From Microdochium bolleyi (Eukaryota; Ascomycota; Sordariomycetes; Xylariales; Microdochiaceae): a DNA stretch of 64,000 nucleotides. The stretch's first letter is position 1, and each line of letters starts with the position of its first letter. Positions 12,661 through 24,400 of this stretch are shown here, one piece after another. The notes below the pieces were generated by a model. It did not search any database. It saw nothing but the letters and a program-made list of their open reading frames with translations, and was not told the origin of the DNA. The translations under genes were made by a program, and so were the position numbers. Location: the NCBI GenBank assembly GCA_001566295.1, contig KQ964253.1, positions 682,001-746,000 of the forward strand. The letters are read 5' to 3'.

Positions 12661-14306
12661 ATGCTGGCCCTCCTGACGGAATCATGGACGTGGTACGCCG
12701 TCACGTGGCTGGTGGTCATTGCGCGAGTGTAAGTCTCCCCTCTACAGATGATGATGTTGTGGTGGTCGTCGTTGTTGGGGACGTTTGAGCTTGCGAGTCT
12801 TCATTTCTGTGTGTTCCTTTTCTTTGCTAACGCAGACGTTCTAGATTCTCCCGGAAGCTGCTCGTCGGCTCGTACAAGCAGATGCAGGTTGAGGACATCC
12901 TGATGCTCATCGCCATGGTATGTGGACTTTTCCGTCCCTTCCGGCCACATACGTTCAAGTGACTAATACCGCAGTGTTTGCAGCTCGCCGACACGGTCCT
13001 CATCGTGGCCATGAACATTGTCGCCGACACGAGCAGCAACCTGATCGACCCGGCCGACACGACGGTGCTGGACGCCGCCAACATTGCTCAGCGCGAGTAC
13101 GGGTCCAAGATGGTGCTGGTCGTGGAGCAGATGCAGTGCGTGACTATTTGGCTGGTCAAGGCGTGCCTGCTGCTCATGTACAGTCGGTTGACGTAGGTTC
13201 CTCTTCCTATCAGCTGTTGAAGACGCGGGGTGACTAACAGGAGCTCGGCATATGTGTAGCATGAACCTGAAGCAGCGGGTCGCAGTCAAGGCCGTCGCCA
13301 TCTACGCAGTTGTCGGATTCGTGGTCATGGAGATTCTGTACCTTGCCGTCTGGTGCAGGCCGTTCACCCAGTACTGGGCCGTCCCTCCAAACAACGTGCA
13401 GTGCTCGGCGGCTACGAACCATTTGATTACGAGTAAGTCGGCACGATCCGAGGGACTATGTTCTCCGCCCGAGCGAGACAGAATGCTGACCACACTATTA
13501 GACTTGGTCCTCAACGTCTCGTCTGACATTATGATTATGCTCATCCCGATGCCGATCCTGCTGCAGTCGTCGCTGCCGCTGAAGAAGAAGCTGATTCTGT
13601 CTGCCATCTTCCTGCTTGGTTGTTTCACCGTGAGTAATATTGTAACATCAGGCTGGAGGGCAGGAAAGCCACGCATGTGCATGTCCCAAACTAACATGTC
13701 TGCAACACTCAGATCCTCTCGGCGCTGCTCAGCAAGTACTACAGCTTCACGGAGCCCTTCGGATCGTCCTGGACATTCTGGTACATCCGCGAGTCGTCGA
13801 CGGCGCTGATCACGGCGAACCTCCCGGCGACGTGGACGCTGATCCGCCACCACTTCCACCTGTCGTCGTTCAACCACAAGTCGTCGGCGCGGACGACGGG
13901 CGGCAACCTGTCATCGGGCTTCCGAGCGGGGTACCCGAACAACCGGCACGGGTCGCGGCTGCACTCGACGGCGGGCGGAGGCACACGCAACGGGGGCGGG
14001 AGCCGGAGCGCGGACGAGGATGCGCTGGAACTCGGGGCGGCCGACAGCCAGGAGCGCATCAACAAGACTTACATGATGCCGCTGCAGATCTACAAGCAGC
14101 AGGAGGTGCAGGTCGAGGTGCAGGTCGGGACGGCCAAGGACAGGCCGGAGCAGGACAGCGACAGCAGCAGCGACGGGCGGACACCGGGCGCGCGGCCGAC
14201 AGTGGCACCCAAGATCTCGTTCCTCGCGGACGGCGACAGCAGGGACGGCAGCCCCGGCCGGGCGCGGGACGGGGTGACGACGACAATTGCGGGCGGTGGC
14301 CGTTGA
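12661..14306 (+). CDS. Rhodopsin-fold seven-TM protein (SAT4/PTH11-like family)
   Basis: Six exons: 12661-12728, 12845-12917, 12984-13192 (or from 12975), 13260-13432, 13502-13629, 13713-14306, giving 414 (or 417) residues. Every junction has GT...AG and keeps phase. Seven hydrophobic segments can be followed: WTWYAVTWLVVIAR; ILMLIAM...VLIVAMNIVA; CVTIWLVKACLLLMY; VAIYAVVGFVVMEILYLAVWC; VSSDIMIMLIPMPILL; LILSAIFLLGCFTILSALL; FWYIRESSTALITANLPATW. The WCRPFTQYW and FWYIRESSTALITANLP motifs are characteristic of this large fungal membrane family, some members of which act as PTH11-type receptors on the plasma membrane. The last 150 or so residues form a Gly/Ser/Arg-rich cytoplasmic tail. No extracellular CFEM domain is present. 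Ligand and signalling role cannot be inferred. Confidence 0.88.
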
Positions 14307-14785
14307 GGCGCTGGTGGAGCAGTATACAATACCACTTATTGCGAAGTTTTAATACCCTAGTTATGATATGATGATGGTTTTTGATCCCTGTCCTGGCTTT
14401 GAGCAGCCAGATGATCAGTCAGAATTGACAGAGGTTTAAGCTTAATCGCGATGTGATGGCAGGGACTGGGGCGTTCCTGCCGTGCCCCGGCGCTGCAGGG
14501 CCTGGCTGACGTCACTGGCCGGAGGTTCCTGCCCGCCCGCCCGCCTCTTCACACACACCCACGCACACCCTCCATCATGGCAGACCACTCTTGTTGTCAG
14601 GTGTGCTGGCAACGCGCAGGACACTTGGAGCATGTGCTGTTGGTGAGCACTTGCTCGTGTAACCTGCTTCTTCTTCTCCTCCCAACATCCCCATCCCCCA
14701 CACGAACCACAGCAAAGGGCTGACGTCAAGCCACCCATTTACTACACTATACACTCCAGTCACCGACTCAACCAGATCGCCCACC
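14307..14785. other. Intergenic region upstream of the PIP kinase gene
   Basis: About 480 bp holding the 3' flank of the receptor-like gene and the promoter of the PIP kinase gene. C-rich and CA-rich tracts (around 14530-14570 and 14690-14705) are present. No gene was seen. Confidence 0.5.
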
Positions 14786-15934
14786 ATGGGCCGTCGCGAG
14801 AAGCTCGTCGCGCGCTCCATCGTCTTCGCCATCCTCAACAACAAGGACGACGGCAAGCCGCCCACCAAGCCCTCCCTGCTGCGCCGCGCCCTGCGCCTGC
14901 TCAACCTGTACTGGCTCACCTTCGAGCTACTCCGCAATGAGCTCTTCATCTCGCTCCGCGCCGCGTGGGGCGTGCCCGAGGATCGGTACCGGGCGAGCTT
15001 TGTCGCCGAGGGCCAGCACAAGGGCAGCCAGGGCGGCAGCCTCGAGGCCCTGGGCGACATGGGCTACAGTGGCTCGACCTTCTTCCGCACCTCGGATGGG
15101 CGGTACCTCGTCAAATCGGTCCCGCGCAGCTTCGAGAACAGCTTCTTCAAGAGGGAGCTGATCCTGCCGTACGCCGAGCACATGCGGGCGCACTCCGAGG
15201 GCAGCATCCTCGTGCGGATAACCGACTTCCTGCAGTCGCGCCACAAGAGCCTGGGCATGCTGCTCGGGCTCGCGCCGAGCCACCACATTGTCATGGAGAA
15301 CCTGCTGTGCGGGAGCGACGGGGCGGCGGGGGACAACACAAAGTGGGAGTCGTGGGACCTGAAGCCCATGTCGTACTTCTTTCCCGAGCGCGACGTCGCG
15401 GGCGGCGTGCTCGCCAGCGAGGCGACCAAGTCCAGGCTACCCGACAAGTTCGAGGGCAAGATCCACCTCTCCCGAAACCAGCGCGACGAGTTCCTCGAGC
15501 AGCTCCGGAAGGACACGCAGCTCCTCGCCGATGCAAATGCGGTCGACTACTCGCTCTTCCTCGTGCGCGTGACCAACGACACAGACCCCGACGCCGAGGT
15601 GCCCGGCGTGGCTAAGATCACCGAGGACTTCGCCATGGGCACTTCTTCGCAGCCAGAGCAGCAGCAGCGGCAGGACAAGAAGCCGACGTGGCGGACAGGC
15701 ATCACGAGCCCGGACGGGAAGCAGGTCTACCGCGCGGCGGTGCTCGACTTCTTCTGGGCGAAACATTCAATGCACGCGATGGCCATGACGGGGCTGATCA
15801 AGACGTACAATGTCATCGACGAGCAGGGGCCCATGAGCATCACGGCCGAGAGCAGCGAGTACCGCGACCGGTTCATCAGGATGTGCGAGGAGATGATCGA
15901 GGTACAGGCAGAGCGGACGGCAGGCTCGACTTGA
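14786..15934 (+). CDS. Phosphatidylinositol phosphate kinase-like protein (PIPK core)
   Basis: Single exon, 382 residues, ATG in an excellent context (caccATGG). The fold is that of phosphatidylinositol phosphate kinases, which phosphorylate PI4P or PI5P on membranes. Recognisable motifs are GYSGSTFFRTSDGRYLVKSV (ATP-loop equivalent, Lys at 110), FFKRELILPYAEHM, HHIVMENLL, DLKP, VDYSLFLVRV (Asp254) and AVLDFF (Asp321, in the position of the conserved metal-binding Asp). A C-terminal SEYRDRFIRMCEEM stands where classical enzymes end. It lacks the long N-terminal extension of the Mss4-type PIP5K and is much shorter than Fab1, so it is a compact, divergent member. A Gln-rich insert follows DTDPDAE. 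Which phosphoinositide it uses is unclear. It is convergent with the Sec7-PH gene. Confidence 0.82.
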   Translation: MGRREKLVARSIVFAILNNKDDGKPPTKPSLLRRALRLLNLYWLTFELLRNELFISLRAAWGVPEDRYRASFVAEGQHKGSQGGSLEALGDMGYSGSTFFRTSDGRYLVKSVPRSFENSFFKRELILPYAEHMRAHSEGSILVRITDFLQSRHKSLGMLLGLAPSHHIVMENLLCGSDGAAGDNTKWESWDLKPMSYFFPERDVAGGVLASEATKSRLPDKFEGKIHLSRNQRDEFLEQLRKDTQLLADANAVDYSLFLVRVTNDTDPDAEVPGVAKITEDFAMGTSSQPEQQQRQDKKPTWRTGITSPDGKQVYRAAVLDFFWAKHSMHAMAMTGLIKTYNVIDEQGPMSITAESSEYRDRFIRMCEEMIEVQAERTAGST

Positions 15935-16867
15935 ATGAAGAAGAGCTTTGCGGGCCCCCGGCAGTGCGCTGCAGATTCGTGAGGGAGCCGAAAGACGTCC
16001 AGACGGGGAGTGAGTGTTTGGAGTCTGGCAGAAGGGTTCAAAATATGCTGATGTATGGGCCAGGTGGACCAGATACCATGGGAGAGAGCCATCGTTCATT
16101 TCGCGATTGTTATATGAGATACCCAGGAACGACAGAGATGATGATCTTAGCAGAACTGTTATTCACACCGAGTTGAGAAATACTCACTTTGTTCCCCAAC
16201 AACTGGCCTCGCATCCAACTCGACCCAGCCTGGCCTCGGACGCCAGAACAGTGACACTAATCTGAATACCTTCCTCCCCCCTCTCCCTCCCTTTTCTCGA
16301 AAACATGCCACCTGATGCTGCTCACCAGGCCAGTCCGTTCGCCACATGCACTTCCCAACACCTTCATACCAATCACTAGGATCAAAAAATAGGACCGGAA
16401 AGCTATGTTCGAGCTCTCATGTATTTAAATTCGTGGGAACACACCCCAGGAACTCATGTCCTCTGGGTCGTCCATTTGTGCACAAGCGATGTCAGTCACG
16501 TCCCAGGCCCCCCAATTCTCTTCCTTTCTGATCCCAAATCGTTAACCGTCTTTAGTTTGCCCCTATCCCCTTACGCATACGCACCCTGAAAAGCAGAAAG
16601 GGTGCAAAGCTCCACCCCCAAAAATACAGCAAAAATAGATAAAATAAGTGAAAAGAGAACCTTGAGTCGCTTTGATAATGCCAAGAAGAAAGTGTGAAGG
16701 AAAAGAAAGGCTCGAAGGGGAGCCGTTGTTTATGTAAGAGTGTAGCGGGGTAGCGTAGTGATGAGGCAGTCGTGCAGAAAGACACACTTGTTTGGTGTAT
16801 GTTTGTGCGCTGCTGCGTGGTATCGTGAAAATTAAGAAAAGAGGCATCTCGGCTTCCGGACTCCTCT
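15935..16867. other. Convergent 3' intergenic region
   Basis: Lies between the 3' ends of the PIP kinase (+) and Sec7-PH (-) genes. It is more AT-rich than the coding flanks, particularly 16600-16680, and should hold both polyadenylation regions. No gene was seen. Confidence 0.55.
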
Positions 16868-19800
16868 TTACGCAGCCCGGATAGTGATGTCGGGCCTGAT
16901 CGTCGTATCGCCGTCGTCGCCGTCGCGCTCGATGTCGCTCTCGTCCTCCTCGGAGTCGCTCAGGTCCTCGCCGCGGGCGGCCCGGCGGGCGTTCTCGCGC
17001 TCCGTGTAGATCTCGGCGCGCCGGCGCTGCGCCTGCTGCAGGCCGTCCACGTACGTGCGGAACTTGACAATCTCGCGGAGCAGGTAGCTGCTCTTGCGCT
17101 CCCAGTTGGCCATGGCCCGGGCCGAGTTGTGGCCGCGGGGCGTGAAGGTCAGGAGCATCGGCGAGCGCAGCTGGTTGTGCCGCTGCAGGTCGTCCTCGAT
17201 GGATTTCACGTACGCCGTGAGCGTCTCGAGCTGCTCGGCCTCGCCGCAGTTGCTGGGCCGCATCGACTGCGCCGGCGGCGCCCACTCGGCAATGGTCACC
17301 TTGTCGCCGGGCAGCTTGGCGCGGGAGCTCGAGCCGACGTCGAACGAGGACCGCAGGCTGCTCTGCCGGCTGTGCTGGCGCGAGTGCATGCTCGTCCGGC
17401 CCGCGGCGGCGCTGCCGGGGCGGGGCGGCATGGCCGACTCGGCCACGTCGGTGATCAGAGCGGTGTTGATGATGGCGTCGCTCCAGCCATACTCAATGTT
17501 GCTGATGCCGCCGACCAGGGGGTGTGTGCTCATCCGTGCGCTCCAGTAATTGACGGTGACGACAAACTCCTTGCCAATCTCGGGCGTGCCCACCTGGAAG
17601 AGGTGCACGGCGCCCGTGGGCAGACTCAGAGCCCAGACGTGAGGTCGCGTGGGCGAGTACCCCGGGGATGGAAGCTCCGTGGCCAGCGTCTGCCGCAGGG
17701 AAAAGTTCCCCACGCTTGTCGCGTTGTCTTGCCAGTTGCCACCACCCACCACAGCTCCAGCTTGCTTGCCACCTTTGCGATTCTTGTGTCGCATGGACTT
17801 GGTCGAGAAGGAGAACAAGCTCATCGTACCCTTCGAGATGACGGCGAAGACCTCGTTCCAATTGCGCTCCTTGGCCTTCTTGTCCACGGCGTCGAGGTGG
17901 TGCTTGTGTGTCACCATACCCTCCTTCATCCAGGGTGCGCCGCACAGCTCAAGGGTCTCGTCCTCGAGTAGTTGGACACCACCAGTCTCGTCACTGAGCA
18001 CAGACTGCGAGCTGGCACCCATGGGGAAGTCCTCACGGATAATGGCCTGGCTCAATGCGTTGGCGAAACCAATCGACTGCTGATAATCGCCGCCAGGCAT
18101 GCCAGAGTCGAAAGATCCCATCGACACAGACGTCTGGGTCCGGCCAAGAGAGTAGCGGCTCCACGTGGCTGAGGACATCGTGGGGCTCCAGATCGAGTTT
18201 CCATCCTCGAAGCTGGTCCTACTTGAGGACATACCGTTGGGCAAGCGCGGTCTTGAGCGGCTCTTGGAGCTGAAGCGTCCCGTCGTATTGTGCTTGGGGT
18301 CGTTTATCCTGCCACGCATCGATGCCTGGCTTTCAGAAGGTGCCTTGCTGAGCACGCTCGGGCTGCGTTTCAGCATGCCCATGACCGATAGTGTCGACTG
18401 GCTCTGGCTTGCGGGCGTGGGTGGCTGCTCGGCGCCAAACAGGGGAAGCCTTTCATCACGAATTGAGGCGTAAATGTCCTTCAGAACAATCTCCATCTGC
18501 AGCTCCCACGCTTTCATGGTGCCTTCAAAAGGAGCCTTGACCAGCGGACCGCAGTCGTCGTCGCCACCAGCATCGTTATAGAATCCCATCTGAGACTCGG
18601 AGCGCGGTGGTAGGAATGATGCTCGCCAATTTTGCTTTGTCGGCTGGTCTGTTGACGGCCGCGTGTCCATCTCAGACGGACTGAGAAGACCGTCCCTGCC
18701 CGGAACCACGCTGCGACGATCAAAGGCGTTCGGCACGGAGTCGAGCGCCGCTTGGGTAATGGTGGTCATTGTGTTCTTGATGAACTGACTCCGGGTCATC
18801 TTGTTCTCGATATCAGCCAGGTGGAGATCCGTATTCAGAAGCATGATTGAGTAGCACATGGTATGAATGACATCTGCGTGCAGAATTAGTATTGGATGCA
18901 TAGAAGCATCGTGACAGAGAATGGAAGCTTACCTTGAGACTTGAACCCATGATTCGGGTTGCACTCACACCACCGTTGGGAGAACGCAACTAGGATACGG
19001 TCGACCTGCTGCGTCTCGCCACGAAGCACGAGGCGGCTGCAGATTTCTCGCAAGCCACTGAGAACACTCAAGTTCTCAAAGCTGTACAGTTGCATGTATG
19101 CGTGGAGCGTCCGTTGCCGCAGCAAGCCTTCTTCACCCATCCACGAGGCGGCCTTCTCCTTGGAGATAAAATCTTCAAGACCGTCGTAGATGCCCTGCGC
19201 CTTCTGCCGATCGTCCTCGGTGGGCTCACCCATGGTAACTTCGGGTTCATCCAGCGGGTCTCCAGTCGTGATCTTCGGGCTCGGCTGAGCGCTATCAATC
19301 TTTAGGCTGGGCACGCTGCTCATGGAGCGTGGGAACGCGTCCGTCGATGTAGAAGGACGCCGAGATACGTTTGAGCCTTCCAGAGGCAGGTTCAGGCTGC
19401 CACGAAGAGAGGGTTCGTTGACTATTATGTTCTGGAGTGAAGGTCGGGCAGAAATAGCCGCCTTGGCCACCTCAGGGTCCGTCGTCGTCCTTCGTAGCGT
19501 CTTGCCGTCTTGCAGGCGGGAGGAGCGCTTCCTGCTCGTCTCACCAGGGAATTCACCCTCGTCACTGCTGTCGTTGAAGAAAGTCTCATCGGCAGCAGCC
19601 TTCTTGGGCACCTCTGGCGGAGCCCTGCTTGGTGTCTCGAGCTTTCCGTTGCTTGCCTTGCGACCAAGTGAGACCATAGAATGCCGGGTCTTGAGCGCAG
19701 AGTGCGACTTGACTGTACGGATCGTCGCACTAGGGTCAGGCTCGTAGTCTGGAGAAAAGCCCCGAACGCGTCGTCGTGCATCATCGTCGTAAGGGTCCGG

Positions 19801-21480
19801 GTCATTCCCGAATACGTGCAGGGATCTATCCCCACGCGGCGCATCAGAGTCCAGATACTGGTTCATAACCTGCCGAAGGCTGCTGACTGGGCTTGGTTCG
19901 GGTAGAGTGATGCCCGTATCTCGAGCCAGCGAAACGTCAATGTTGACCGGGATCGGGGGTGTGGGCAATGGCGGCTCGGTGAACGACTTCTTCCTTCTCC
20001 GGAAGAAGGATGATTTCTTTTGTATTACATGGGTCGGTTGGGGATGATGCGAGTCTCGGGATGGCGGTGCTGATTGGGCCTTCGCGGCGGCCGATTGGTG
20101 CGAGCGATCGCTATTGATGCGGTCGAGATTGTCGGACGGAGGCGTCTGGGGAACTGCAGCTGGCTGGGCATCGATCGTCCCTGACGGTGTGCGTGAGGAG
20201 CCAAAAACCCGACTGAAGAAGCCGCGCTTCTCCTTGGGGGGCGCCGCCGCTGCCGTGACCGGTGGGACAGCATCTTTGGATTTCTCGTAGCCGACGTGCG
20301 GCGCTGGAGCCGAGTCGAGCTCAATCGGAGGGACCGGCGGCGGAGGCATTGCTTGCTGGTGAGAGGCGCCGTGTCTCGAGGATGATGCAGCTCTGCTGGC
20401 ACTGCTTTTCATCGTGCCGCTCCGCGATCTTGCTCCCTTCCGTCGGTCGCGGTCGCTGAGCCTGCCGTCCGACTCAGGGGGTGGGGGCGCTGGTGGCGCG
20501 ACCATTGGCGCTACTGGTAGTGCCGACCGGCGTGGGCCGCCAGGAACAGTTGGAGTCGGCGCCGCTTCGTAGTCGTCCACCAAGAATGTGTTTGAGGAGT
20601 CGGCATTCCAGCCCGCTGCACCTTGGCCCTGAGCCCGGAGCGGGGGTCTCTGCTGACCAGAGTCGAAGCTGGATGCTCTCCCACTGATGCCGTGACCCCA
20701 TCTCTGCGCCGTGGGCACATGCGCATATCCTGCGTCGATGCTGTTGGAGCTACTGCTTTTGCTGGTTTTACTTCCCCGCGAGTGCATCGCTCTGTGGGAA
20801 GGGTTACCAGGATGGCTGCGCTCCCGCATGCTGTTGAGTCGCACGGTCGGCATTTGAAAGGTGGAACCGCTGTCGCTTCGTCGGCCGCGTGAGAATTGCC
20901 CAGATGCACGGTCGTCGCCCGCTTCCAGGTCGGAGCTGTAGGAGTATCCGTGACTCGGCAGGTTGGACATGTGTGGCCGCGAGCTGGAGCCGCCCATTGT
21001 CCGTGTGTAGTCGTCCCGGCGCAATGATCCGAATCGCTCCGTCTCGTCGAACAAGCCTCGTGTTGGCGTGTGAATTTGCCCTAGGGAGAACTGGTCGAGC
21101 GACGATAGCATGTTACCCACGAGCGAGTCGCGAGTGAATTGTTCGGAGGGAAGGGACAGGTCGTGGGAGTCGCGATGGGCTGTGGGACCTTGCCGTCGAT
21201 AGAATGGCTCGTTCTCCTTGTTGACGTCGATTGGTGTTTCGGCATCGAGGAAGGACTCGTCCGAGTCTCGACCGCGGGGCACAGCGGTGGACGGTGCTGG
21301 TTTGTAGTACCGGCTGGACACTGGCGGCTTTCCTTTGTTCGAAGCGGGTTGCTTCCATGGGGAAGACGCCGCGGGAGGGTTCGTGTCGACCTGTCTGGCT
21401 GGGCCACCTGGTGCTGTGTTGATCGTGAGATCGGTCGGCCGCTGGTGGGAGCGTCGAGGAAGGTCGGGCGGGTGCGGCAT
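16868..21480 (-). CDS. Sec7-domain ARF guanine-nucleotide exchange factor with PH domain
   Basis: Two exons, 21480-18933 and 18873-16868, with an intron from GTAAGC to CGCAG, give 1517 residues. The N-terminal 750 residues are Ser/Pro/Arg-rich and probably disordered. The Sec7 domain spans roughly 770-920: LREICSRLVLRGETQQVDR carries the glutamic finger (Glu about 822), and across the splice SQDVIHTMCYSIMLLNTDLHLADIENKMT is the second signature, which binds ARF switch regions. A PH domain follows at about 1160-1315 (WMKEGMVTHKHHLD ... NEVFAVISKGTMSLF ... WALSLPTGAVHLFQV). A helical, coiled-coil-prone segment and an acidic tail (SDSEEDESDIERDGDD) end the protein. The Sec7-PH order suggests a Syt1/EFA6-like exchange factor acting on Golgi, endosomal or plasma membranes, recruited by phosphoinositides. 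Intron position and phase confirm the join. Confidence 0.92.
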
Positions 21481-24400
21481 CGTGACAAGCGATGCCTACG
21501 CGAGGCTTGGAGCAAACGGTGGTGTGGATGCTGTCTGGTGAGTGACCGTGGTCGGGGAAGGGATGCTGCAGACGTTCCGGCAGCCTCACGCAAGCAGCGG
21601 CCCTGCACGCCGGTAGTGTCTGGTCGCTTGACGAGGATCACAAGCCGGGGAGGTAGCACTCGTGGCGTTCGTTCGTATGCAAGTACGCGCGCGTACACAC
21701 GCACGGCGACCTGTTGGAGACTGCAGATTCGAGAGAGCAAACCCCAGCTGTGGCGAGACCAACTCCTGATTCCTGAAGAACGGTGGATCGCGAATCGACA
21801 AGGGTCAGCGAGCCGGCATGCGCACGCGCTGGCCCTGGCTCATGCGACACCACCGCTGAAAGCTCCGAGGCGAGGGTCCAATCTTGATGCTGCAGCGCGG
21901 CCACACAGAGTCCCGGAGTGTCGTCGCTGGGAGTAGCCGCCCAGCTCAGAACAGCAAAGCGCTCGACCCGTGGCACGACCGATGGCTGGGCATGGGAGCG
22001 TGTCGTGGTGGGAGGTGTCTTGTGCAGCGTACCCTATGGCATGGATTGTGCTTTGAAGAACGGCGGCGTCAACTCGCAAGATGTAGGCGCTCCGAGGGGT
22101 CGGGGTCGTCGCAAGATCGAGCCGGGAGTGTCCGAGTCGTGCCACGAGGTTCCAGTGGTTGGCAATGTTGAAGGCGAGCACGAAATTGCCGCAGCAGCCC
22201 GGATCGCGTTTGCGAGCAGAGGGCGGAAGGAGACAATGGGGAGGATTGATTACTGCACGGCGCATGTGCCGAGATGCAGGCGGGTGGGTGCGAGAGCGCG
22301 CAGCAGGTGCAGGTGCAGCTGCAGAAGCGGTTTCACAGACGTGGATTCGGTAACAAAGAGCCTGCACCCTCCGTCTCAGATGCCCCGGCGCTAACTGTCG
22401 CTAGCTGTCGCTAGTGAGGCTGTTGCTCCGAATGCCATTGTCCTCCCTCACAGCAGTTTGGTTTCTGCCTCCTCATGCCTCGCGGGCCCATGTGACACTG
22501 ACACAGACACAGACACAGCTGCCGTGCATGTCTCTCGTCTTCGGCGCGCGGGACCTCGTTCTTCCAATCCCAACCTTTGGAAGGTTGCTTTTCCGCTTCC
22601 ACCGTCCTGGGCCCCCTTTTCCCCTCGGGACCCCTGCTTATCGGAATCCACCCAGACAGCCTTAGAACGTGGGCGTCGACCTGTTTCGATATTGTCCCTA
22701 TAGTGCAATCCCAGCCCAATGTGCTATAGGCACACGGGACACACACGGCTCGCCATCGTCATCTGTCTGGACGGGCCAACCGCATGCCGCCGTCCTCCCG
22801 TCGTGCCGGGCTGCTTCTGTTGCAATTTCCATCACTGCTTTGGCGCCCGACAAGCCCCCTCAGGCACCACGAACGACTGGATCCTCATCCAGCTCGCTGC
22901 ATCGCCTTACTGCAGGGGAAACTGCACAGGCTGCATTAGCACCGCAACCACCTGCACACTAGAATACCTTCACTGCCAGGGGGTACCCCACCCCTTTTTG
23001 CAGGCCGCTCCCCTCGTGCAGCCGGCCTGCGTGGCCAAGGTGCTGCAATGCAACGCTGCGAACAGCCACACTGCCTCGAGCATGGGAGGCGCGGCACCTG
23101 GTCAATCTCATCAGCAACGTGGGGAGATACTCGCCGTGTTAATCATGCTCTCCCAGGTGATCTGACAAGTCACAGTCAGACAACTCCACAAGACCCTCTT
23201 CCCCAACTCCGAGCTGTCGCCAGACACGTATCATAATCACCATGCTCACGTCAGGGCTCTGTCATGCCTTCGTCCATGTCTTCCGGGCTGCCAGTCCAGT
23301 GCATGCACTGTTTCATCGGCCTCGATCCGGCCGTCGAGCGCCGGCCGCACAGCCACTAGAGTCTGATATATCACAACTCTCTCGGCAAGGCCTGCACGGA
23401 CAGGCTCGGCAACCGGGCCATGCCCGTGGCTCTCTTTTGCATGCCATGTCAGTTACTCGACCTGTGGTGAACCTCGTGTCGACTGTCAATGTGCTGTCGA
23501 AGCCAGCATGCCACGCTTTGCCTGATCTTCACAGCATGCTGCATGATTGTACTCTACATAAGGGGGTTGGAAAAAGCAACGCCCGGCCGATCCCACGAGC
23601 TGAAGTGTTTTGTCGTCCCCATTCTGCACCATTACACCGATATCTGCGTCGTGGCTTGCTTCTTTCCCCCGCAGATCCGAATGCGCGGGTTCGCCGTGAC
23701 TCGCGCTTCTGCGCTAACGGCTTACCTACCTCAAGTGGCCAAGTCAGTCAGCCCATCGCTTACAGAAAGTCCTGTATGGAGTACCGCTCAGCCTTTTCCC
23801 CGCAACATGCTGTGATCTGAACGGGTCGTTCGGAGTTTGGTGTACCCTTCGTCCTGCTTCCCCCGCACACGCCGGCGCTCGCTCGCTGCAGGTCTGGTTG
23901 TACATACACGCCAGCGCTGTTTCACTTCTGCATGCGTGCATGCAGTTCCACGCATGCACGCTGTCATGTGTGCAGGTATTCTCCGTTGAAGGAAGATGTC
24001 TCCGTAAAGCCGAGCAAAATCCCCAAGGAATGCACAGCACAGTACGCAAACACGGGCGCGGGCGGTGGTACACAGCATCCACGGATGCATGTAGCTTGCT
24101 TAAACTTCTTAAGCACGGGCCGCGTTACAATACCTACGCGTACCTTCACTGGGCTTGTTTTACGGTGGTACTGACGATACAAAAATAGCCACCATCTCGC
24201 CGCGACTGGACTGGCAAGCAACTTTAATTATATCTCGGCGTTTCACTCTGTAGTCCCTTGTTTTCTTGCTGGTCTCCCTAACGAGATTTCGAACAAAGAA
24301 GGACCTTCTTGTTGGAAACTTTTCTCGTCGTGGAAAACTCTCGGTTGCCAAGGAGGGAAGGCGAAGCCGCCGCTGCTTCAAGTGTCGCACCACCCGGCCT

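Noticed and set aside
15687..16176. 162-codon plus-strand frame overlapping the PIP kinase 3' end
   Set aside because: It is out of frame with the kinase, which has a recognisable C-terminus. Its translation lacks any motif.
22719..23165. Cysteine-containing plus-strand frame of 148 codons
   Set aside because: Cysteines are scattered without a signal peptide, and competing frames of similar length cover the same bases. Treated as noncoding.
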